Shown: positions 53,918 to 61,500 of the stretch, piece by piece | Layout of the letters: each line of letters starts with the position of its first letter | Position numbering within the stretch: the first letter of the stretch is position 1 | DNA from: an uncultured Bifidobacteriaceae bacterium | Lineage (GTDB): Bacteria > Actinomycetota > Actinomycetes > Actinomycetales > Bifidobacteriaceae | Direction of reading: 5' to 3' | NCBI GenBank assembly: GCA_947253155.1 | Contig: CAMXYK010000002.1 | Coordinates: 1 to 64,000 of the forward strand | DNA length: 64,000 nucleotides | Notes under the pieces: model-generated | The model's database searches: none | Seen by the model: only the letters and a program-made list of their open reading frames with translations | What the model was told of the DNA's origin: nothing | Made by a program: the position numbers and the translations under genes

Positions 53918-53947
53918 ACTATACCCCCCCCCCAAGGCATTTTGCAA
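53918..53947 (-). promoter_or_regulatory. Phase-variable promoter with a run of ten G in its spacer
   Basis: Minus strand: TTGCAA (-35-like, 53942-53947), then AATGCCTT, ten G (53924-53933), then TATAGT (-10-like, 53918-53923). The spacer is 18 bases, of which ten are G; loss of one G would give the optimal 17. Slipped-strand changes should turn transcription up or down. It is 114 bases upstream of the large surface gene and drives the locus 1 operon (inference; the tract and hexamers are visible). Confidence 0.85.
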
Positions 53948-54029
53948 GTCCATGCGCAACCATGGAAAATAAAATTCGCGGGAGAATCTCCAGCGTTTGT
54001 TGTCGCTTTTGCGAATTTGGGAAACATTT

Positions 54030-54049
54030 GCCGGAGAATTTTCTCCGGC
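54030..54049. terminator. Palindrome downstream of sortase 2
   Basis: Perfect 9-bp stem GCCGGAGAA / TTCTCCGGC. A partly similar palindrome (GGAGAATCTCC) lies just before it (about 53980-53995). It lies between the locus 2 sortase stop and the poly-G promoter and probably ends locus 2 transcripts. Confidence 0.65.
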
Positions 54050-54068
54050 GTTTGCGCGACGATTTGCG

Positions 54069-55244
54069 CTAACCGCGCCGTAACTTACGCATCACATCGC
54101 GCGAAATCGCCAGCAAATGCTTGCCGCGCACATAAATCTCATCGCGCTTCTTGCGCCACACAGTCGCAAGCATCGTCGTCAACACCGCAACGGTAAGAAT
54201 CATAGCGAGCACGAACAGCGTCATCCACAACGGCCACTGCACATGATCCTCCGGCGGCTTCACCGGATCCGGCAACACGCGATACCCAGTCACCAGCAAC
54301 CTGTGCGAGTTCACACCATACGGCGTACACGTAAGCAAAGTCGCCAAATCGCGCCCCTTCTCGCGCTGAAGCAAACTAATGTCGTGCGGATCGACCACGC
54401 TAATGCGGAACACCTTGTAGCGCAGCGTCTCCCCTTGCACGTCAAAGTAGAAGAAATCACCCTTCTTCAAATTCACCAAATCATCGAACATCGTAGCGTC
54501 CGCAAGACCAGTATGCGCCGTCACAACCGTGTGACGATTCTTGCCACCCACCGGCAAATCCGTGCCATACAAGTGTCCGGCACCATGCGCCAAAACTTGC
54601 TGCGAACTACCGTGATAAATCGGCAGTTTTACGCCAATCTTAGGGATCTTCACAATGCCCATAATGCCCATAGGCTCGTCAAGCTGCTTCGCGTACTCCT
54701 TATACTCCGGCTTATTCATGTAATCCGTGGTGCCGTCGTAAGGATCGGAGCTAATAATCGACTTGTGGCGCGCATTGTAGCGACGAGCCGCGCGCAAGTG
54801 AGCACGACGCACATCGCCAGCCTGATCGTGGTTGTACTTGTCGTAAGCTGCGGAAATTTCCTTAGAAACGCGATTATTCCAAAGCGTTGAGCACACCGGA
54901 TACGCAAAACATAAAAGACCCGCGAGCACAAACGCGATTGGCTCAATAATGCGGCGGAGCTTAGATTTTTGCTTGGATTTGTGGGCGGCGTGAGGTTTTG
55001 GTTGATTTGGTGCGGCGGTTTGGTTAGTTTGGTTAGCTTGGGAAGTTTTGGAAGTTTGATTGGTTTGGTTAAGGGTGATTTGAGTAGTGATAATTTGAGT
55101 TGCGTCTAATTCGGTTGCGGTTGATTCGGTTAAGTTAGGTTGGGTTGTTTTGTTAGTTTTGTTGGTTTGGTTTTTGAAAAGCTTGTTTTGGGAGATTTTG
55201 TTGAGGAAAGCATATACTTTCGTAACAGCGCTGTTTAATTTCAT
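54069..55244 (-). CDS. srtC: Class C sortase, pilus locus 2
   Basis: Paralogue of the locus 1 sortase. Catalytic His244, Cys306 and Arg315 and the lid Asp167-Pro-Tyr are all present, with two membrane helices. It differs mainly in the cytoplasmic N-terminus, an about 70-residue Asn/Gln/Thr repeat (NQTNKTNKTTQ..., NQTNQTSKTSQ...). GGAGGAAGC precedes the ATG. It is separated from its pilin gene by a membrane-protein gene and about 490 bases of repeats, unlike in locus 1. The DNA of the two sortases is very close over about 350 bases, so recent gene conversion is plausible. Confidence 0.95.
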   Translation of the reverse strand: MKLNSAVTKVYAFLNKISQNKLFKNQTNKTNKTTQPNLTESTATELDATQIITTQITLNQTNQTSKTSQANQTNQTAAPNQPKPHAAHKSKQKSKLRRIIEPIAFVLAGLLCFAYPVCSTLWNNRVSKEISAAYDKYNHDQAGDVRRAHLRAARRYNARHKSIISSDPYDGTTDYMNKPEYKEYAKQLDEPMGIMGIVKIPKIGVKLPIYHGSSQQVLAHGAGHLYGTDLPVGGKNRHTVVTAHTGLADATMFDDLVNLKKGDFFYFDVQGETLRYKVFRISVVDPHDISLLQREKGRDLATLLTCTPYGVNSHRLLVTGYRVLPDPVKPPEDHVQWPLWMTLFVLAMILTVAVLTTMLATVWRKKRDEIYVRGKHLLAISRDVMRKLRRG

Positions 55245-55296
55245 GCTTCCTCCATTTCTGTGTTTATGTCATTGTGACACGAATTATTGTTTGGTG

Positions 55297-55700
55297 TGGC
55301 GCGAGTTTTGGCTGGTGTTTGGCTGGCGGGTTTCTGAAGCGGCTGTGAGTAGTGGGTGTTACTTGTCTCGCAGCGCTCCGCTCTTATACCTTATTTGGAC
55401 TTATAGGTTGCATAGTTAAGTTTAGTTTTTTACTTACTTTTTCTGCAGAAGTAGTTATTTGTCAAAAGGATATTACTATCGTTCCGCTTTTATATTGCTC
55501 GACCAAGCAACACCCACCCCTCACTTGTTAATTCACTCACCGTTGTTTTTTGGTGTGGTAGAAGTGCCTGGCGTGATGTGTGCAGCAGCGTGAATGCTAG
55601 TGTTCTCTAAGCGATAAATACTCGGCATCTGCAGAGCAATACTGCTAAAGTTCACTAAGCAATAAGTAATCGCCGTTTGCAAAGCAATGATGCAAAGCTT
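55297..55700. repeat. Repeat-rich non-coding region upstream of sortase 2
   Basis: No gene. It holds a GTGGCGCGAGTTTTGG string (55298-55313) equal to the border of the dispersed structured repeat. It also has a 26-base imperfect inverted repeat (55345-55370 with 55498-55524) and two tandem 48-base units (55602-55649, 55650-55697) related to 38229-38276. The mix looks like debris of mobile or structured elements. It lies in the gap 55245-55738. Confidence 0.8.
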
Positions 55701-55738
55701 CAGAAGCTACGCTTGCAGGTACTCAGCTTAGCGCAATA

Positions 55739-56209
55739 CTACCTGCCGAAAATACTACGACGCACTGAGTTACGTTTGTAAATACGTATGCTTGTTTTCT
55801 TAGGATTTGGTTGAATTGTGTTACTTATTTTCTCAAGTTCATCTTCAACAACTTCCATTTCCTCGTAATATATATTTGTTCCACAAACGAACAACCATTG
55901 GCAGATTAGAATAATCATGAAAAAGAATCCAACAGCAAAAATGCTTGCAACTTTATCTGCAGATTTCGTAAATCCTACCAACAATCCAATAAGTCCTGAA
56001 AGGAACGAAAGGACAAATTTTGAAGAGAAACTATCCCAGAGATTATAATAGAATCTTACTATTCGAAGTTCTTCCTCTAGTTGTTCTTTTTTTACTTCAT
56101 CTGTATTTTTTTCATTCTCTAGAATTGGATTTATTTTTATTCTACGGTACTCTCTAATTTCTCTCACAATACAAGGAATTTCTTTTTCATCAGTATATTC
56201 GTTTTGCAT
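55739..56209 (-). CDS. Small membrane protein of unknown function within pilus locus 2
   Basis: I do not recognise the family. The 156-residue protein has a charged N-terminus, two central hydrophobic segments (FVLSFLSGLIGLLVGF and IFAVGFFFMIILICQWLFVC), then a charged helical region rich in Glu (YYEEMEVVEDELEKIS) and a basic end. It is AT-rich compared with the pilus genes around it, which suggests a separate origin. AGAAGAAG precedes the ATG. It lies between pilin 2 and sortase 2, flanked by repeats. Confidence 0.7.
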   Translation of the reverse strand: MQNEYTDEKEIPCIVREIREYRRIKINPILENEKNTDEVKKEQLEEELRIVRFYYNLWDSFSSKFVLSFLSGLIGLLVGFTKSADKVASIFAVGFFFMIILICQWLFVCGTNIYYEEMEVVEDELEKISNTIQPNPKKTSIRIYKRNSVRRSIFGR

Positions 56210-56324
56210 TGTAACTTCTTCTCTAATAGAGGGTTAATTGTTATTGATTAATGTTCTTTCCGAACGGAAAGAAAAATAAGATAGCAGACTGCACTGTGCG
56301 AAAAAGAGGGATCCTTTCGCAAAG

Positions 56325-56400
56325 CACAAACGCACAACGCACACAGCAAAACGCCACAAACGCACAACGCACACAGCAAAACGCCACAAACGCACAACGC
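56325..56400. repeat. 30-bp minisatellite
   Basis: Two identical 30-base units (56325-56354 and 56355-56384) plus a 16-base partial third unit. The unit is CACAAACGCACAACGCACAC followed by AGCAAAACGC. The length is divisible by three and the plus strand is open for about 64 codons, but no ribosome site or homology supports a gene. It sits between pilin 2 and the small membrane gene. Confidence 0.9.
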
Positions 56401-56445
56401 CGGATAGCGCTAAAACAGCACAGCCTGCTGAGTTTTCAGTTATAA

Positions 56446-56499
56446 GCTAGGCGATTAAAGTTCCGCTGCACAAAACGCACTTAAACTCAATCGCCTAGC
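56446..56499 (-). terminator. Long-loop hairpin after pilin 2
   Basis: 11-bp perfect inverted repeat GCTAGGCGATT / AATCGCCTAGC separated by 32 bases, 30 bases past the pilin stop. It may be a terminator or attenuator for the locus 2 transcript; no T-run follows directly. Confidence 0.55.
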
Positions 56500-56528
56500 G
56501 GATTACAATTCCTAAGAATTGCGAAGAA

Positions 56529-58232
56529 TCAGGCAGCTTGCTGCTCTTCTTCCTTCTTGCGGTTACGCATGAAGACGAAGATGCCGAAGCACACCAAGCA
56601 CACGCCAGCCAATGCGAAGATCACAACGCCAGCAGCACCGGTCTTTGGAAGCTTGAACCAAGAACCGTTATCCTTGGTTGGCACGTTAGCAATGTCAACA
56701 GATGTAGGATTTTGTTCCGTGGAAGTTGTAAGAACAGTTGCTTTATGAGCTTGATGATCACGCTCATAATTAGCCGGAGCTTCAGTCTCAACAATGTAGA
56801 ACGGGTGTTCTGTACTATCAACAACAACCTTTACAGGTTTTGCGAACTTACCACCGTCAACAGTGGTGAGTTCGCCAACCTTTGAAGCGTTACCGCAAGC
56901 TTTTGCAGTAGTATCGGCAGCGCACGCGTCTGCATCAGCCTTCTTAGCGAAGAGCTTGAACTTAGCACCAGCGAGCTTAGGCTTAACATCATTAGTATTC
57001 GCATCAGTTGATTTAAAGGTACCGTCATACTTGTTCACCTGCAAGAAGCCGTAATTGGATGTAACAGTTGAACCACCGTCGCCTGGAACTTCTGGAATTG
57101 GAGCTGGCTTATTCTTGCCCTGTCCCTGAATAAAACCAGACTTATTGGTGAAACTAGTTTCAGAGACTTTTGTAGGATCTTTAATAGTGAACGCAAATTC
57201 AATTTCGACTTTTGCGTCCTTATCAGCTTTTGCTGCGGTTGCGATATCGGCTAAACCACCATTATCGGCATCGGTAAACCCTACTTTAATACGTTTTGCT
57301 ACGACATCATTTGCATCTGCACCACTACCACCTTTTTTAACATCTTCAGTAGTAATTGCGGTTTTACTTGTCAAAGGTACAGTTTTAGCTTCACCGTTGT
57401 CTTTGTAAACCACTGTTGCAGACTTAACAACAGCTGCCGTATAGTCAGTGAATACACCGGCAGGAGCCTGATCGAATACAGTGTATCCCTTCAGATCATC
57501 CTTAGTCCAATCCTTACGTTCTGTAGCCGTGTTACTAGTCACGGCAGCAGAAATCTTGTAGGTCATGGTATCGCCATTGCCCACGAATGATGTTTCATCT
57601 GTTCCATGAACAAGAGTCTTCGTGATCTTACCAGCAAGGCTCTGGTTCTTTGGGCTTGCAGTTACATCGTAGCTATAGGTAACTGTCTTACCTGCTTCAT
57701 GAATGATTTCTGGAATCGTCATGTAGAACGGTGTAACGTCATTAGAGTGGCCAGGTGCTGGCTGTGTTTCTTCAACCTTGTAAAGGCCGATAGCAAGTCC
57801 ATCGAATTTCTTCGAACCATCAGAACCTGTTACATCTTCTTTCGTATTACTACTATCGAATTCCATGCCTGCAGGATTAGGATTATCGTTAAGTGATTTC
57901 ACCTTAGTAGCAAGAACTTCCCAATTCTTGTAATCTGTGAGGTCTGTGCTTGTGTTATCAGAGGCAGAAAGCTTCGTAACTCTTTGTACCTTGAATTTAG
58001 CACCGGCAAGAGGAGCGGATGTATCGTTTGGACCCTTATCCTCATACTTCTTGATGGTAATGGAACCCTTTTTCTGTTTGTTGGCAGGATTCCAAGGTGC
58101 ATCAGTTTCACTGCTAGTCTGAGTTTCAGCCCAAGCAGAGCTGTTTGCCACCACGGCGCCGGCGACGCACAGCGTGCCAGCCATTGCGAGCGAGGCGAAT
58201 GCCGCCACGCATTGTTTAGTGAATTTATTCAC
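56529..58232 (-). CDS. LPXTG-anchored major pilin, locus 2
   Basis: Paralogue of the locus 1 pilin (567 residues). The signal peptide is almost identical in core (FTKQCVAAFASLAMAGTLC). Then come GLYKVEETQPAPG, TASPKNQSL (pilin lysine), the E-box-like HPFYIVETEAPANY and LPKTG at 528-532 with helix and basic tail. Start is GTG 58232 with AAGGAGAAGAA upstream. The middle part differs strongly from pilin 1, so the two would be antigenically distinct. A 300-base gap with a 13-bp repeat array separates it from the tip gene. Confidence 0.92.
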   Translation of the reverse strand: MNKFTKQCVAAFASLAMAGTLCVAGAVVANSSAWAETQTSSETDAPWNPANKQKKGSITIKKYEDKGPNDTSAPLAGAKFKVQRVTKLSASDNTSTDLTDYKNWEVLATKVKSLNDNPNPAGMEFDSSNTKEDVTGSDGSKKFDGLAIGLYKVEETQPAPGHSNDVTPFYMTIPEIIHEAGKTVTYSYDVTASPKNQSLAGKITKTLVHGTDETSFVGNGDTMTYKISAAVTSNTATERKDWTKDDLKGYTVFDQAPAGVFTDYTAAVVKSATVVYKDNGEAKTVPLTSKTAITTEDVKKGGSGADANDVVAKRIKVGFTDADNGGLADIATAAKADKDAKVEIEFAFTIKDPTKVSETSFTNKSGFIQGQGKNKPAPIPEVPGDGGSTVTSNYGFLQVNKYDGTFKSTDANTNDVKPKLAGAKFKLFAKKADADACAADTTAKACGNASKVGELTTVDGGKFAKPVKVVVDSTEHPFYIVETEAPANYERDHQAHKATVLTTSTEQNPTSVDIANVPTKDNGSWFKLPKTGAAGVVIFALAGVCLVCFGIFVFMRNRKKEEEQQAA

Positions 58233-58413
58233 TTTCTTCTCCTTTATATCAGTGCCCTTGTGGGCAGGTTTTGAGGAAAATACGTTTATTGTTTTATTTT
58301 GTGTTGCGCACGGTCGGCGGAGTCATCGCAAAGCCGCATGAACTCTGTCGGCGGCTGCGATTTGCGCCGCGCGCAGCAAGATTAAATCCGAACCATGCTC
58401 CGGCATATTTGCC

Positions 58414-58478
58414 ATCACTATGCAACGTCACTATGTAACGTCACTATGTAACATCACTATGTAACGTCACTACGTAAC
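58414..58478. repeat. 13-bp tandem array (five units) between tip and pilin genes, locus 2
   Basis: Five units of the form RTCACTATGTAAC with small changes (bases A/G at position 1, C for T in two units). It lies 180-240 bases upstream of the pilin 2 start, in the intercistronic gap of a surface operon, so copy-number change could tune pilin expression. Around it the gap (58233-58540) holds GC-rich hairpin-prone sequence and a CTGCAG / CTGCAG stem at 58514-58533. Confidence 0.85.
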
Positions 58479-58540
58479 GCGTAATGCCATTGCCAGCACA
58501 TGGAACGTTGGTACTGCAGTTTTTAAGCTGCAGAAAATTT

Positions 58541-61500
58541 TCATCGGCATCGCCACCTTTCGGCAACCCACCTTCCGACGCGCCTCAATGCGGCGCGCAA
58601 CCATCCGGTGGCTTTGCGGACAAAATCTTTTACGGACGCAGAATAATCGTCAAATCGCCTAATATTCTTGACTTTTTTGACTAAACCGCGCCAAATTTCG
58701 GAAATTTTACTGTTGCTATTTCGCGTGATGCTGGCTTTCGTAGCGTGAGATTGCGTGATGCTGGCGGTCATTCCGCGCAAACCGCACATCATGCCAGCAT
58801 CCGCGCCGGCGAGCATCGCGTGACCCCACTTCGTCTGATCAACGAAGAACGCGCCGCACATAACGCACATGCCGATCATCGCCACCACCAGCAGCGCCAT
58901 GCTAAGCCCCTCGCCGCCGGTCTTTGGCAGAGCGAATTTAGGCGGATCTATCACGGTCACATCAACAGCAATTCTGTTCCAGTCTTTTCCAATGGTTACG
59001 CCGTCAAACCAAGTAGTTTTCATATCCGTAGACGAATACTTTTTATTCTCAATAAGACTGTTATTAACAGTGTTATTAAACACCGTAAGCGCATTAGGCT
59101 TCAACGCAAACACAGCACACGTGTACTTTCCAGCCTTTTGAGGTACGCCAGCAATATCGTCTTCACTGCGAGACACAGCGCTTTCTATGCTGTCCTGCTT
59201 ACCATTCTTCGTAAAGCCATACAGCAAGTTAGCATTGCAATTCTTACTGTCTTGACTGCAAGACTTTCGCTGATCAGCAGTTGCAAACTTCCAAGGCTGC
59301 ACACCTTCACCATAATTCTGGTTCAGATGCATATTGAGCGTATCGTCAAGCCCGCGGCTCCACTTTTTCTCGCCTTGCTTAGTGCACATCATGCGCAATG
59401 AAATATTGCTACGATCCTTCAAGCTCCACGCGAGCACATACGGGTTCTTAGTAAGGCTCGTGCCGCTCATAACGGTAAGAGAATTATCACCACCAAGCGT
59501 GTCATGAACAGGATCAGCGTCTTTAGACCTGAGCAATGTCATCTTAAGATCTTTGTCAGCTCCACTTAAGCCTCCAACTGTAACCTTCGCATACACAGGC
59601 TTGCCGTTGTTTCCAGAATCCGGATCGTCCGAAGTGGAGCCATCCGGGTAATGGATGACAATCTCTTTAAAGTACGCTTTAGGAGCAACAGATTGATCTG
59701 GGTGGAAGGTCACTTTGCCGTAGCGAGCGCCGTCACCATTGGCACTGTGCTTGCCCTTGTGATTATTAGAATCGGCAGGATTGTCAGGCTTATTGCTTTG
59801 CTCACCTGTTTTATCGGCGGCGTTGCCAGAAGCCCAATACGACCAGTCTAAAGACACCTGCTTTCCCTTAGTGCCATCAGCATTTACCTCAAAGCCGTGA
59901 ATAGCATCCTTAAACTCAAACCAAGTTCCGTCCGGCAGAGCACCAGCATTCACAACATCCTGGGATTTATCTGCACCGTTAGCGCTCCTAACGCTTTGCG
60001 GCACAGCATTCTCAACTTTTTGACCAGCCGTAACGTTCACATCAACATACTTCGGGTTGTAGAAGTGGTTGTCGTTGTGAATACGAATATCAAACGAGCC
60101 AGTCTCGTAGCCTTTACTTTTTTCACCGTATGGATACTTATTGTCCTTCTTATCAAACAGACCAGCAGCTGGGTCTTTGGAAGTGTTCTTCTTTATATTA
60201 GCCTTAACCGCCTTCTCAAACGCATCAGACTTATCTTTGCCACTTATAACGTAGACCTTGCATTGGTAGTCGCCAATCTTCTGCGCCTTACCGCCAAAAT
60301 ATCCGCGCGTCTGCTCGGAAGCGCTGTCACTGTCGTATAGGTATTTGTCTTTATCACACTTCTTATCAAGGCGGCACTGCTTCTGCTGCTCAAAGCTCGC
60401 GTGCTCCCAGATTTTCTGGCTCTTAAACCTTAAGCCGTCTTTTTCAATGTCTTTCGCATTATTAGCTTTGCTATCAACATGACCAGGCAGAGTGTTGTAA
60501 GTATAATCGCTATAATTACCATCCTTGCCCTTCTTGGAGCAGATTACGTGCTGATGCAACTTACCAACAGACTTAGTCATCCACGAGTCGAAGGTCGCAT
60601 CGTTAGGTAACGACTCGCCTACTTTAAGGTCGTAGCCGTCGCCCATGCCCTTATCGTAGTAATGCTTATACAGGTTAAGATAAAGTTTATTATCCTTGTC
60701 GTCGCGCGTAACTTTCACCTTTGCGTACACAGGGTGATGCTCATTTACAGAATGTTCGCCGTCCGAAGTGGTGCCGTCTGGGTAATGAACCCTAACTTCC
60801 GCCCAATACTCGCCAGCGTCTTGCCACTTATCTGGGCGGAAGGTGACGGCACCGTATTCGCGAAGTGAAGTGGTATCATTTGGTTGAATCTTGTTATCTT
60901 TTTTAACAGGATCACCATTTTTATCGCGCTTAACGTTGTCTTCGTCGCCCTCTAAGTTAGCCCAAGGCAAACTCTTGACTTTCGAGTTTGTAATATCGGT
61001 AGCTTTAACAAAGCGCTTAATCTCAAACCACGTGCCCTTTGGGAGTCTATCCACAACAATGCCATCTTGCTTATCCGGCGGAACACCATTGCCGCTCTTA
61101 ATGCTCGTAGGCTGCTTCGAAGAATTGCCATTACTATCAACAAAATCACCAACCCTAAACTTACCAGCCTCAATAGTGCCAGTCTTCACATAAGTCGGGT
61201 TGTACTTTTGGTTGTCCGGCACATCAATATGGAATGCAAAATCTTGCTTAGCTACACTCACATTGCCTGTTGACTTTGAAGAAATAGAACCGTATGCGTT
61301 ATACAACTGCTCATTAACTGTCTTCTTATCAAATTCTTTTAACGAACTATTACCAGAAGCATTAGAGCTATTTCGGAACGCAAGAATCCTGCACTCATAA
61401 TCTCCACTTTCTGTTGGAGTACCAGTAAAGATAGCACGAGAGCGCTCCATAGTATCTCTGTTGTACTGACTGCTGGTCAGGTAGTTGTACTCAAACTCAT

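Noticed and set aside
56251..56445. A 64-codon plus-strand frame containing repeated NAQRTQQNAT
   Set aside because: It is created by the 30-bp minisatellite; there is no ribosome site or homology, and it runs against the direction of the locus.
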